A stretch of 64,000 bases of DNA from the NCBI GenBank assembly GCA_947499565.1, contig CANMOV010000001.1:806001-870000 (forward strand). The letters run 5' to 3'. Numbering within the stretch: the first letter of the stretch is position 1; every line of letters starts with the position of its first letter. This document shows positions 27,021 through 36,250 of the stretch, one piece after another. This DNA is from an uncultured Croceitalea sp. (GTDB taxonomy: Bacteria > Bacteroidota > Bacteroidia > Flavobacteriales > Flavobacteriaceae). The notes under the pieces were generated by a model, which made no database searches, had not been told where the DNA came from, and worked only from the letters and a program-made list of their open reading frames with translations. The position numbers and the translations under genes are program-made.

Positions 27021-27076
27021 CTTCGTAAAACATCCAAAACAGCTGTGCTGCAAGTATATAGAGTTAAGTTAATATC

Positions 27077-28273
27077 ATGGACGTAAATTCTAACAGACTA
27101 TTTTTTATAGATGCTATGCGAGCTTGGGCTATTCTAATGATGTTACAAGGTCATTTTATAGATGGTCTTTTAGATACGTTATTTAGAGATCCAAACAATC
27201 TATTTTATATAACATGGCGTTACTTTAGGGGTATTACCGCGCCTGTTTTCTTTACTGTTTCTGGATTTATTTTCACCTATTTATTAATTAAAGCCAAAGA
27301 GAAAGGTTGGAAAAATCCTAGGGTTAAAAAAGGAATACGACGTGGACTTCAGCTGCTCTTAATAGGTTATTTATTGCGTCTTAACCTATTTGGACTGCTT
27401 ATTGGTGAAATCTATGAAAGTTTTTATTTGGTTGATGTTTTGCATTGTATAGGGCTGTCTCTTATAGCAATTATTGCTATTTATCTTATTTCATCTAACA
27501 GGAATAAATATTTGTTTCCATCTATTTTATTACTCTCTACTTTAGGTTTATTTTTATTTGAACCCTACTACAAACAGTGGTCTTTTTCGTTTCTACCAAA
27601 TGCTATAGCAAATTACTTTACCAAATCTAATGGCTCAGTATTTACCATAATTCCTTGGTTAGGATATACTACTTTAGGCGGATTTGTTTCCATACTATTT
27701 ACAAAATTCAAAGATCTAAAGCATTTCTACCCAGCAGCAATTACAACTGCACTAGGCACCGGCCTTTTACTCATTTTTACATCTTCTGATGGATTTGTAT
27801 TCCTTTTTGAGCAAACCGGAATTAAATTATTTAAACTAATAGAATTAAATAATTACCTGTTCATACGCTTGGGGGATGTCTTATTAGTTTTTGCGGTATT
27901 TATGATTTTTAGAAGTTTAATGATGAACAAAACAATACTGAAAATTGGTGCTAACACACTGTCTATTTATGTGATCCATTTTATAATCCTCTATGGAAGT
28001 TTTACTGGATTAGGGCTTTATCGCTTTTTTCATCACCAATTAAGCCCAATAGCTGTTATAATTGGTGCGATTGCGTTCATCTTTGTTTGCACTTATCTTT
28101 CTTTACTTTATGCTAAGCAGGAATTAGCAATTAAAAATCAACTCTCAATCGCATATGCGAGCATAAAACAAGAAGCTATATTGTTACAAAAAAGCGTAAT
28201 GCCAAAATCAAGATTTTATCTTTTAAAAATTAGATTACGTTTACTTAGGTTAATCAGATTCGTGAAAAACTAA
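27077..28273 (+). CDS. DUF1624/heparan-alpha-glucosaminide N-acetyltransferase-like membrane protein
   Basis: A 398-residue inner-membrane protein with about ten helices. FFIDAMRAWAILMMLQGHFI at the start, with the conserved R and H, and RYFRGITAPVFFTVSGFIF match the catalytic region of the HGSNAT/DUF1624 family, which moves acetyl groups across the membrane. The cytoplasmic C-terminal tail is basic. It is transcribed away from the FMN-reductase operon. Substrate unknown; the acyltransferase-3 family is a distant alternative. Confidence 0.82.
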   Translation: MDVNSNRLFFIDAMRAWAILMMLQGHFIDGLLDTLFRDPNNLFYITWRYFRGITAPVFFTVSGFIFTYLLIKAKEKGWKNPRVKKGIRRGLQLLLIGYLLRLNLFGLLIGEIYESFYLVDVLHCIGLSLIAIIAIYLISSNRNKYLFPSILLLSTLGLFLFEPYYKQWSFSFLPNAIANYFTKSNGSVFTIIPWLGYTTLGGFVSILFTKFKDLKHFYPAAITTALGTGLLLIFTSSDGFVFLFEQTGIKLFKLIELNNYLFIRLGDVLLVFAVFMIFRSLMMNKTILKIGANTLSIYVIHFIILYGSFTGLGLYRFFHHQLSPIAVIIGAIAFIFVCTYLSLLYAKQELAIKNQLSIAYASIKQEAILLQKSVMPKSRFYLLKIRLRLLRLIRFVKN

Positions 28274-28358
28274 CTTTTCAATATCCTTTCCCTCATAATA
28301 ATTAGTTAAAATAAAAAGTTGGTTCATTTTTACTCGACTTAGAGGTAAAATTGCGATT

Positions 28359-29756
28359 ATGCTTAAAAAAATAAAACTAGCCAGCTTTGTCTGTTTTGGA
28401 TTAGCCATTGCATTGTTATTGTACTATTTTCTTCTTGCAGCCACTCCAATAGAAAGAGATACATCTGAAAAGGAATCCATTGAATATTTTCTAAATCTTA
28501 TTAATTCCAATTCAACAGAAACTATCAATAAAAATATAGCTCTTATAGATGAAAATTGGGAAGAAGGTTACCAAATAATGCTGATTGAAACCATTTATTT
28601 TTCACAAAACAATAGACATTCTGGTAAGCTATTAAAGTTGCTAGAGAAAAAAACTGGTAAGAACTTTGGTTATGATTTTGATAAATGGTTTGAATGGATT
28701 TGGAATAAAGAAGAAACCTACCCTCCCTCCTATTTTAATTTTAAAGCTGAAATACATAAACAGATAGACCCTAAGTTTGAAAAGTACTTTTTAAACCGCT
28801 CCAATACTGCAACCATACGTTTAGATGAGGTTCGCTGGGGTGGTGTGCTGCAAGATGGGATTCCCCCACTAAGAAATCCCAAAATGACAAATGCCTTGAA
28901 TGCTACTTATTTAAAAGATAATGCCACTGTCTTTGGTATAGCTATAAATGGTGACGCAAGAGCATACCCAAAGCAGATTCTCGCATGGCATGAAATGTTT
29001 GTGGATACTGTTGGTAACGAAAAAGTTGCGGGCGTTTACTGCACACTTTGTGGAACGGTAATTCTGTATAAGACGGAGCAAAATGGTATTAATTATGAGA
29101 TGGGCACTAGCGGTTTTCTATACCGTTCTAACAAATTAATGTATGATAAAGCTACCCAATCTTTGTGGAGTACTTTAGAAGGAGAACCAGTAATAGGCCC
29201 TTTGGTTGGTAAAGGTGTGCAATTAGATTACTTAAGTGTGGTAACTACCACCTGGGGAGAATGGAAAAAAAGACACCCAGACACTAAAGTTCTATCATTA
29301 AATACCGGACATCGTCGTGATTATAGAGATGGTGTCGCCTACAAAGATTATTTTTCCACAGATGAGTTAATGTTTACTGTCCCAAAGATTGATAAAAGCC
29401 TTAAAAATAAGGACGAGATTTTAGCAATACGCTTGCCTGAAGAAAGTAATGAAAATTTTGCGATAAGCAGTAAATTTTTAAAAAGAAACCCCATCTATAG
29501 CAACACCTTAGGAAAAACCAATTTTACTGTATTTACTGATAAGTCTGGTGCCCATAGAGTTTTTAAAACCAAAAAAGTACGCTTTAAAGACTATAACCAA
29601 GAATACAAAGCAGTTGCTGAAAACAACACTGTTTGGCAGGTAAAAGAGAATTATCTTATTAGTACAACAGGAGAAAAATTAGAGAGATTACAATCTTATA
29701 ACGCTTTTTGGTTTGGCTATAAAGCTGCTTTCCCCGATGTAACTTTAATAAAGTAA
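28359..29756 (+). CDS. DUF3179 domain-containing exported protein
   Basis: A 465-residue protein with an N-terminal membrane segment (residues 8-28). The DUF3179 domain covers about residues 165-320 and shows the family marks: VFGIAINGDARAYPKQILAWHEM, GVYCTLCGTVILY with two cysteines, YEMGTSGFLYRSNKLMYD and SLWSTLEGEPVIGPL. DUF3179 has no established activity; the cysteine and histidine pattern suggests metal or thiol chemistry in the periplasm. Its stop is only 2 bp from that of the convergent lpd gene, with no terminator between them. Confidence 0.88.
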   Translation: MLKKIKLASFVCFGLAIALLLYYFLLAATPIERDTSEKESIEYFLNLINSNSTETINKNIALIDENWEEGYQIMLIETIYFSQNNRHSGKLLKLLEKKTGKNFGYDFDKWFEWIWNKEETYPPSYFNFKAEIHKQIDPKFEKYFLNRSNTATIRLDEVRWGGVLQDGIPPLRNPKMTNALNATYLKDNATVFGIAINGDARAYPKQILAWHEMFVDTVGNEKVAGVYCTLCGTVILYKTEQNGINYEMGTSGFLYRSNKLMYDKATQSLWSTLEGEPVIGPLVGKGVQLDYLSVVTTTWGEWKKRHPDTKVLSLNTGHRRDYRDGVAYKDYFSTDELMFTVPKIDKSLKNKDEILAIRLPEESNENFAISSKFLKRNPIYSNTLGKTNFTVFTDKSGAHRVFKTKKVRFKDYNQEYKAVAENNTVWQVKENYLISTTGEKLERLQSYNAFWFGYKAAFPDVTLIK

Positions 29757-29758
29757 TA

Positions 29759-31165
29759 TTAAATATGTAATGCTCTGTCTTCAGTTGCTGCCAATGCAGC
29801 TTCTTTCACAGCTTCTGCATAAGTTGGATGGGCATGACTCATACGTGCTATATCTTCAGCGGAAGCTCTAAACTCCATTGCTGTTACAGCTTCCGTAATT
29901 AAATCCGCACAGCGTGCACCAATCATATGAACTCCTAATACTTCGTCCGTTTTAGAGTCTGCAAGAATTTTCACAAAACCATCAATATCCATACTGGCTC
30001 TAGCACGACCCAGGGCTCGCATAGGGAACTGTCCAACTTTATAGTCCACTCCAGCTTCTTTTAACTCTTCCTCAGTTTTGCCAACTGCAGCAACTTCTGG
30101 CCAAGTATATACCACTCCGGGAATAAGGTTGTAGTTAATATGTGGTTTTTGTCCAGCTAAAACTTCTGCAACTAGCGTACCTTCTTCCTCGGCTTTATGT
30201 GCTAGCATAGCTCCTCGCACCACGTCTCCAATAGCATATATATTGGAAACATTGGTCTGTAAATGGTCGTTTACTGCTATGCAACCACTGTCATCCAGTT
30301 TTACACCAGCAGCCTCGGCATTTAAACCATCTGTATAGGGTCTTCTTCCAACCGAAACCAAACAATAGTCGGCATTAAATTCAACTTCTTTTCCTTTTTT
30401 ATCATCTGCTTTAATGATAATTTCATCGCCCTTACGTGCTACGGATTTTACTTTGTGAGCTAAGTTGATTTTCACTTTCTGCTTTTTCATACTTCGCATT
30501 AACTCCTTAGACAAGCCTGCATCCATCCCAGGGATAATCCTGTCCATATACTCTATTACGGTTACTTCGGCTCCTAGTCTTTTGTATACTTGCCCTAGTT
30601 CCAGTCCAATTACACCGCCACCAATAACAACCATGTGTTTTGGGATCTCTTTTAATGCTAAGGCTTCTGTAGATGTAATAATTCGTTCTTTATCAATTTT
30701 GATAAAGGGTAAGGTAGAAGGTTTAGAACCTGTGGCTATTATTGTGTTTTTAGCTTCAATAGTTTCCTTTTTACCATCATTTTTAGCGATTTCAATATGA
30801 GTCGCATCTTTAAAACTGCCTAATCCCTGAAAAACGTCAATCTTGTTTTTATTCATTAAAAACTCAATCCCTTTTGTGGTTTGGTCTACAACTGCTTGTT
30901 TTCGACCAATCATTTTTTCAAGATTTACTTTTACCTCTCCAGGAATTTCAATACCATGTTCTTCAAAATGCTTTACAGCATCTTCATAATGATGTGAAGA
31001 ATCCAAGAGTGCTTTAGATGGAATACACCCAACATTAAGACAGGTTCCTCCTAAAGTTGCGTATTTTTCAATAATTGCAGTTTTCATGCCTAATTGAGCA
31101 CATCTAATTGCTGCTACATAACCTCCAGGTCCGGAACCGATAACGGCCACATCATATTGACTCAT
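29759..31165 (-). CDS. lpd: Dihydrolipoyl dehydrogenase
   Basis: A 468-residue flavoprotein, the E3 subunit of 2-oxoacid dehydrogenase and glycine-cleavage complexes. FAD-binding GSGPGGYVAAIRCAQ at the start, redox-active disulfide C42-C47 in GGTCLNVGCIPSKAL, NAD-binding VVIGGGVIGLELGQVYKRLG, and the C-terminal AHAHPT-type motif seen here as SHAHPTYAEAVKEAA, with the catalytic histidine and glutamate. It stands alone rather than beside E1/E2 genes, so it probably serves several complexes. Confidence 0.97.
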   Translation of the reverse strand: MSQYDVAVIGSGPGGYVAAIRCAQLGMKTAIIEKYATLGGTCLNVGCIPSKALLDSSHHYEDAVKHFEEHGIEIPGEVKVNLEKMIGRKQAVVDQTTKGIEFLMNKNKIDVFQGLGSFKDATHIEIAKNDGKKETIEAKNTIIATGSKPSTLPFIKIDKERIITSTEALALKEIPKHMVVIGGGVIGLELGQVYKRLGAEVTVIEYMDRIIPGMDAGLSKELMRSMKKQKVKINLAHKVKSVARKGDEIIIKADDKKGKEVEFNADYCLVSVGRRPYTDGLNAEAAGVKLDDSGCIAVNDHLQTNVSNIYAIGDVVRGAMLAHKAEEEGTLVAEVLAGQKPHINYNLIPGVVYTWPEVAAVGKTEEELKEAGVDYKVGQFPMRALGRARASMDIDGFVKILADSKTDEVLGVHMIGARCADLITEAVTAMEFRASAEDIARMSHAHPTYAEAVKEAALAATEDRALHI

Positions 31166-31237
31166 ATATTTATAGTATAAAGATGAATATTAACAAATCG
31201 ACTACAAAAATACGAATGTTTTTCCGTTAAGAAGTTA

Positions 31238-31630
31238 TTATGATACGGGTGCTAAAGGAAACTTTAGCGCACTAAAATGTCCCAGCCAAAGCCCTAAAAT
31301 TAAAGAGCTATCTATCCCTATTTCAAAAAGAAAAGAACCTGTTAAAAAAGAACAACTTGCTATAAAAGACATTTTTACCAACACTCCTAGTGATAGTAAT
31401 ATATGTGGCAAGTAGGTTTTACGGACTACAATAATAGAGGTAATAAAACCTGCTGTAACCGCTGCGGTGAACATGAGTAAACTGCCGAAAACCAATTCCA
31501 TATTCGTTGAACCACAAAGGCTTAAACCATTAAACAAAATGTCTTTAGTGATTTTGGTAAAAAGCAACAAGGAGAAACCTCCAAAAATAGTTGCTCCGCC
31601 ATAAAGCAGTGCTTTGTTTTTTGATGACAT
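31238..31630 (-). CDS. Small four-helix membrane protein
   Basis: A 130-residue protein with four hydrophobic segments (about 8-27, 42-68, 74-95 and 100-125). No family is recognised. Glycine- and serine-rich helices and a conserved-looking KTYLPHILLSLGVLVKMS stretch are visible. It is on the same strand as lpd, 72 bp upstream of its start, and could be a separate unit. Function unknown. Confidence 0.65.
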   Translation of the reverse strand: MSSKNKALLYGGATIFGGFSLLLFTKITKDILFNGLSLCGSTNMELVFGSLLMFTAAVTAGFITSIIVVRKTYLPHILLSLGVLVKMSFIASCSFLTGSFLFEIGIDSSLILGLWLGHFSALKFPLAPVS

Positions 31631-31873
31631 TGATGCTAGTTTTTTGATTGAACGTCAAATTAATGACATTAGTTCAATACAAAACTCAATTTAACAAGGC
31701 TTTAGGTTAAAGTTTGTATAATTTCTTACTTAAAATAGCGTAAAGAAAATGAATTGTTTTTTTGACATACGAAAAAGAAAATCCAAGCATAGAAATAGCT
31801 ACGGGAGTATTTTATTTTGAAGTAAGGCGTAAAAAGAAACTTTTTATGAGTTTTTTTTGAATAAGATAGTATA

Positions 31874-32332
31874 CTATATAAAAATTGCAGTAGTTTTTTT
31901 AACAGGGTTAATGACAAAAGAACTTTGTGTACTCCCAATTTGATCAATGACTGTTAATTTATTTATCATGAATTCTCTATACGCTGCCATATCGGAAACA
32001 TGGACCGTAAGAATATAATCATAATCACCGCTCACATGGTTGCACTCAGAAACTTCGTCCAATTGTTGTACTTGCCGCTCAAAACGCAACACATTGTCTT
32101 TGGTATGTTGCGATAATCGTATATGGCACAATACCGTAAAACTGCGGTTTACCTTTTTCTTATCTACTAATGCAACATAACTAGTAATTACACCTTCACG
32201 TTCCAGTTTTCGAATGCGTTCGTAAACTGCTGTAGTTGATAATTTTAACTCTAGGGCATATTGTTTAGTTGTCTTTTTACTATCCTCTTGTAATAAAGCT
32301 AATAACTTCTTATCTGTTGCGTCTAAAACCAT
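31874..32332 (-). CDS. Lrp/AsnC family transcriptional regulator
   Basis: A 152-residue DNA-binding protein. The helix-turn-helix is in DATDKKLLALLQEDSKKTTK and LSTTAVYERIRKLEREGVI; the rest is the RAM ligand-binding domain (SGDYDYILTVHVSDMAAYREF). These regulators respond to amino acids. It is divergent from the Cys/Met-type PLP enzyme at 32487 across a 154-bp region that must hold both promoters, so it likely controls that enzyme and itself, possibly in response to methionine or another amino acid. Confidence 0.92.
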   Translation of the reverse strand: MVLDATDKKLLALLQEDSKKTTKQYALELKLSTTAVYERIRKLEREGVITSYVALVDKKKVNRSFTVLCHIRLSQHTKDNVLRFERQVQQLDEVSECNHVSGDYDYILTVHVSDMAAYREFMINKLTVIDQIGSTQSSFVINPVKKTTAIFI

Positions 32333-32486
32333 ATAGAATAATATTCGTTTTAAGAACTGTAAAAATACTATTTATAGAATTATAATCTATATTTTTATTA
32401 TATTAATGTTTTAAAATCCAATTTTAAAACTAATAGTTGATTTATTATCTACTTAAATGTAATTTGGTCTTTTAAAATTTAGCCTC
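32333..32486. promoter_or_regulatory. Divergent promoter region of the Lrp regulator and PLP enzyme
   Basis: A very AT-rich 154-bp spacer between two divergent starts. Short inverted A/T-rich stretches (for example around 32360-32400) are the kind of site an Lrp protein binds, but no operator can be pinned down by eye. Confidence 0.4.
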
Positions 32487-33707
32487 ATGGATTATAAGTC
32501 AGCAGATACGATTCAAGATTTACAATATTTTGGTGAGTTTGGCGGTGTAAACCCTTCCATTTCGGATTCTTCTACCTATACCTTTCTTTCAGCCAAAACA
32601 ATGTTCGACACTTTCGAAGGAAATACTGAAGGTTGTTATTTATATAGCAGACATTCTTCACCATCAAACCTATATCTTGGAGAAGCTTTAGCAGCTCTGG
32701 AAGGTACAGAATCTGCAAATGTATACGCAAGTGGCATGGGAGCAATAAGTGCAGTAATTATGCAATTGTGTGACACTAGCGAGCACATTGTAAGCAGCAG
32801 GACGATATATGGTGGAACTTATGCATTCATGAAAAACTTTTTAAAGAAGTTTGATATCAACACCTCTTTTGTAGACATTACCAATCTTAAAGCCGTTACG
32901 CAAAGCATCACTCCTAAAACAAAAATGATTTATTGCGAAGCAGTTAGTAATCCTTTGTTAGAAGTTGCAGATATCAAAGCGCTTTCTAAGCTAGCTAAGA
33001 AATACAATATCCCATTAGTAGTGGATAATACGTTCTCTCCTTTAAGTATATCAGCTGCGCAATTAGGTGCCGATATCGTAGTGCATAGCTTAACCAAGTT
33101 TATAAATGGTGCAAGTGATTGTGTTGCAGGTGCAGTATGCGCTTCTACCGAATTCTGCTTGCAATTAAAAGATGTAAATGATGGTGCCGGAATGCTATTT
33201 GGAAGTACACTAGATAGTTTAAGAGCAGCATCAATATTAAAAAACATGCGAACACTGCATATTCGTATGAAAAAGCACAGTGAAAACGCACTATTCTTAG
33301 CACAGCAATTTGAAAATGATGGCTTACGAGTTGTTTATCCTGGACTAGCCTCCCACTCTGGTCATAAAACATTTACAGTGCAAATGAATTCTGAATACGG
33401 TTATGGAGGACTAATGACCCTCGATGTTGGAAGTTTGGCTATGGCCAACGCTTTTATGGAATTAATGCAGCGAGAAAATCTTGGGTATCTAGCAGTTAGT
33501 CTTGGATTCTATAAAACATTATTTAGCGCTCCGGGTAGCTCCACATCTTCTGAAATACCGCAAGACGAACAGGATGAAATGGGACTTACAGATGGCCTAA
33601 TTAGATTCTCTATTGGTTTGGATAATGATATTCAAAAAACTTACATAGCTATGAAAAAGTGTATGCTTAAACTCGAAATCTTAAAAGAAGAAGGTGCATT
33701 AGTATAA
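32487..33707 (+). CDS. Cys/Met metabolism PLP-dependent enzyme (methionine gamma-lyase-like)
   Basis: A 406-residue fold-type-I PLP enzyme of the trans-sulfuration family. YSRHSSPSNLYLGEALAALE resembles the phosphate-binding region, IPLVVDNTFSPLSISAAQLG holds the cofactor-contacting aspartate, and the Schiff-base lysine is K204 in VVHSLTKFINGASD; the end GSSTSSEIPQDEQDEMGL is typical. Candidates are methionine gamma-lyase, cystathionine gamma-synthase or a related lyase; a catabolic role is favoured by the divergent Lrp regulator and the NhaC transporter 59 bp downstream. Confidence 0.85.
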   Translation: MDYKSADTIQDLQYFGEFGGVNPSISDSSTYTFLSAKTMFDTFEGNTEGCYLYSRHSSPSNLYLGEALAALEGTESANVYASGMGAISAVIMQLCDTSEHIVSSRTIYGGTYAFMKNFLKKFDINTSFVDITNLKAVTQSITPKTKMIYCEAVSNPLLEVADIKALSKLAKKYNIPLVVDNTFSPLSISAAQLGADIVVHSLTKFINGASDCVAGAVCASTEFCLQLKDVNDGAGMLFGSTLDSLRAASILKNMRTLHIRMKKHSENALFLAQQFENDGLRVVYPGLASHSGHKTFTVQMNSEYGYGGLMTLDVGSLAMANAFMELMQRENLGYLAVSLGFYKTLFSAPGSSTSSEIPQDEQDEMGLTDGLIRFSIGLDNDIQKTYIAMKKCMLKLEILKEEGALV

Positions 33708-33766
33708 GTTGGTTTGGAGATCAGTTACTAAAATTGTAATATTACCTGATTACCAAACCCAATAAG

Positions 33767-35254
33767 ATGACCGAGAAAAAGAAAAAAGCCAAGTATCGCG
33801 AAGATGAGAATATTGTTGAAAACAAAGAACTAAATATTTGGGAAGCATTACTACCCGTCTTTATTTTGGTGGGGATGCTCGCTTACAATGTGTATGTTTT
33901 TGGAGATGACGCATTAAGTGGTTCTAATCAATTTATTCTTCTTTTAGGTGGCGCCGTTGCTGCAATTGTTGGCTTTTTTAACAAGGTCTCTTATAAGCAA
34001 ATGCTTTCTGAAGTTGCAGAAAATGTAAAGTCTACCACTGGGGCATTACTCATTCTTTTAATGGTAGGTGCTTTATCTGGCACCTGGTTGGTAAGCGGTA
34101 TAATACCTGCCATGATTTATTATGGCTTACAAATTTTAAATCCTACCATATTTTTAGCAGCATGTGTAGTTATTTGCGCTATTATTTCTGTTGCAACAGG
34201 AAGTAGTTGGACAACCTCTGCAACCGTTGGTATCGCATTAGTAGGTATTGGAGAAGCATTAGGAATATCATTAGGAATGACTGCAGGAGCTGTACTTTCT
34301 GGAGCATATTTTGGAGATAAATTATCTCCATTAAGTGATACCACCAATTTAGCTCCGGCTATGGCTGGCGGAGAACTTTTTTCTCATATTAAATATATGA
34401 CATGGACTACCATACCTACCATATCCGTTACATTATTAGTTTTTATAATTCTTGGACTTACTATTGACACTTCTGGAGTGGCGGATACGGATGCTATTTT
34501 GAGTACTATTGACGCAACCTTTAATATAAACGGATGGTTATTTTTAGTACCACTTGCTGTTATTTTTATGATTGTAAAAAAAGCTCCTCCCCTATTAGCT
34601 TTACTAATAGGAACTTTATTGGGTGGCGTTTTTGCGCTAATCTTTCAACCCGAAATTATTACTACTATCGGAGGTGGAGACGTACTAAATTTTGAATCAA
34701 GCTATAAAGGAATCTTAAATGCCATCACCATTGATACTGCTATTGAAACCACAGACCCTGCATTGAACGATTTATTTTCTTCTGGTGGAATGGCCGGTAT
34801 GCTTGGAACTATTTGGTTAATTGTTTGTGCTATGGTTTTTGGAGGCATCATGGATGGTATAGGAGCCTTGCAGCGCATTACCAAATCCTTATTAAACATG
34901 GTTACGTCAGATACGGGACTTTTTGCTAGTACGGGTTTAAGCTGTATTGTTTTAAACGGTACTGCATCAGACCAATACTTAGCGCTTGTCGTCCCTGGTA
35001 AAATGTTTTCAAAAGCATATGAAGAGCGTGGCCTAGCACCCGAAAATTTAAGTAGAACATTAGAAGACACTGGTACGGTGACCTCGGTATTAGTTCCTTG
35101 GAATACCTGTGGAGCATACCATAGCGGTGTGTTAGGAGTAGGTGTCGGTGAGTATTTTGCCTATGCAATTTTTAATTGGTTAAGTCCAATTATGACCATG
35201 ATTTTTGCAGCTTTCAAGATTAAAATTAAAAGACTTGCAGGTTACACTAGCTAA
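33767..35254 (+). CDS. nhaC: NhaC family Na+/H+ antiporter
   Basis: A 495-residue inner-membrane protein with about twelve helices. ATGSSWTTSATVGIALVGIGEALG and GAYFGDKLSPLSDTTNLAPAMAGGELFSHIKYM are the signature blocks of NhaC, of which the acidic and polar residues in FGDKLSPLSDTTN are the ion path. The C-terminal half ends with SRTLEDTGTVTSVLVPWNTCGAY. It exchanges sodium for protons, or, since some homologues exchange amino-acid-derived compounds, it may move a product of the upstream PLP enzyme. Confidence 0.92.
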   Translation: MTEKKKKAKYREDENIVENKELNIWEALLPVFILVGMLAYNVYVFGDDALSGSNQFILLLGGAVAAIVGFFNKVSYKQMLSEVAENVKSTTGALLILLMVGALSGTWLVSGIIPAMIYYGLQILNPTIFLAACVVICAIISVATGSSWTTSATVGIALVGIGEALGISLGMTAGAVLSGAYFGDKLSPLSDTTNLAPAMAGGELFSHIKYMTWTTIPTISVTLLVFIILGLTIDTSGVADTDAILSTIDATFNINGWLFLVPLAVIFMIVKKAPPLLALLIGTLLGGVFALIFQPEIITTIGGGDVLNFESSYKGILNAITIDTAIETTDPALNDLFSSGGMAGMLGTIWLIVCAMVFGGIMDGIGALQRITKSLLNMVTSDTGLFASTGLSCIVLNGTASDQYLALVVPGKMFSKAYEERGLAPENLSRTLEDTGTVTSVLVPWNTCGAYHSGVLGVGVGEYFAYAIFNWLSPIMTMIFAAFKIKIKRLAGYTS

Positions 35255-35321
35255 CTAAGTTTTCATATTGGTTTTGGCCTTGTAGTTTCTTAACTTCACG
35301 CCGTAATTTAAAAACATACAA

Positions 35322-35828
35322 ATGGCATCAATAACATTAGGTAGAACACCTGTTTCTACAGTAGGCGAACTTCCAGCAAAAAATACAACTGCTCCAAATT
35401 TTACGTTAACAAAAGTTGATCTTTCCGAAGCTTCTTTAAATGATTACAAGGGGTCTAAAGTTGTAATGAATATTTTTCCAAGTGTAGATACAGGGACTTG
35501 CGCTAAATCTGTTCGTCAATTTAATGAGGAAGCGGCAGAATTAACTAACACAAAAGTACTTTGCATCTCTAGAGATTTACCTTTTGCACAGCAGCGTTTT
35601 TGCGGAGCTGAAGGCATTGAAAATGTAGAGATGCTTTCTGATTTTAAAACTGGAGCTTTTGGAAAGGCTTATGGACTTGAGTTTGCATCTGGTGGTTTTA
35701 GTGGTTTGCATTCAAGGTGCATTGTGGTTTTAGACAGCAATGGAAATGTACTGCACACAGAACAGGTTCAAGAAACTGCAGATGAACCAAATTACAAAGC
35801 TGCACTAGAAGCATTAATGGATGCCTAA
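35322..35828 (+). CDS. tpx: Thiol peroxidase (atypical 2-Cys peroxiredoxin)
   Basis: A 168-residue peroxiredoxin that reduces hydrogen and organic peroxides with thioredoxin. Peroxidatic C60 is in VDTGTCAKSVRQFN and resolving C94 in QQRFCGAEG, the positions typical of Tpx. It is the first gene of a tightly packed plus-strand run; the following dgkA start overlaps its stop by 8 bp. Confidence 0.96.
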   Translation: MASITLGRTPVSTVGELPAKNTTAPNFTLTKVDLSEASLNDYKGSKVVMNIFPSVDTGTCAKSVRQFNEEAAELTNTKVLCISRDLPFAQQRFCGAEGIENVEMLSDFKTGAFGKAYGLEFASGGFSGLHSRCIVVLDSNGNVLHTEQVQETADEPNYKAALEALMDA

Positions 35829-36186
35829 AGAATCTTTTTTTAAAAATAGAATCAAAAGTGTTGGCTTTGCTTTTAAGGGGATGTTTTTGCTTTTAAGAAC
35901 AGAAGCCAGCATTAAAGTCCAATTCGTTATTGCGCTAGTAACAGCAGCTGCCGGCTTTTATTTTGAAATTTCTATAACAGAATGGATTTTACAATGCCTT
36001 GCCATAGGATTGGTTATGGGCATAGAAGGAATGAATACCGCTGTAGAGAAACTATCGGATTTTGTACAACCAGAACATGATGAAAAGATTGGTTTTATAA
36101 AAGATGTATCTGCAGGTGCTGTTATGATTGTCTCAATACTGGCTTCAATTATAGGCTTATTAATATATATTCCCAAAATCTTCTAA
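35821..36186 (+). CDS. dgkA: Diacylglycerol/undecaprenol kinase family protein
   Basis: A 121-residue membrane enzyme with three helices and the family motif GMNTAVEKLSDFV, whose glutamates bind Mg-ATP, followed by KDVSAGAVMIVSILA. In Gram-negatives DgkA recycles diacylglycerol; in many other bacteria the same family phosphorylates undecaprenol for wall synthesis, and which applies here is open. It overlaps tpx by 8 bp. Confidence 0.92.
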   Translation: MPKESFFKNRIKSVGFAFKGMFLLLRTEASIKVQFVIALVTAAAGFYFEISITEWILQCLAIGLVMGIEGMNTAVEKLSDFVQPEHDEKIGFIKDVSAGAVMIVSILASIIGLLIYIPKIF

Positions 36187-36191
36187 GGAGA

Positions 36192-36209
36192 CAACCATTT
36201 CAATGGTTG
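36192..36209 (+). terminator. Short perfect hairpin between dgkA and ftsK
   Basis: CAACCATT pairs with AATGGTTG around a two-base loop. There is no T run behind it, so it is at best a weak terminator or a processing/stability element after dgkA. Confidence 0.35.
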
Positions 36210-36215
36210 GCATCG

Positions 36216-36223
36216 TAAATTTG
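36216..36223 (+). promoter_or_regulatory. Candidate -7 promoter box of ftsK
   Basis: TAAATTTG fits the Bacteroidota TAnnTTTG box and lies 27 bp before the ftsK ATG. A -33 element is not evident. Confidence 0.35.
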
Positions 36224-36250
36224 TAAATTAGTCCCTTATTAATACTATTA

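Noticed and set aside
31726-31947. 73-codon minus-strand ORF
   Set aside because: It overlaps the end of the Lrp gene in another frame, is Phe/Lys/Ser-rich from AT-rich DNA and resembles nothing.
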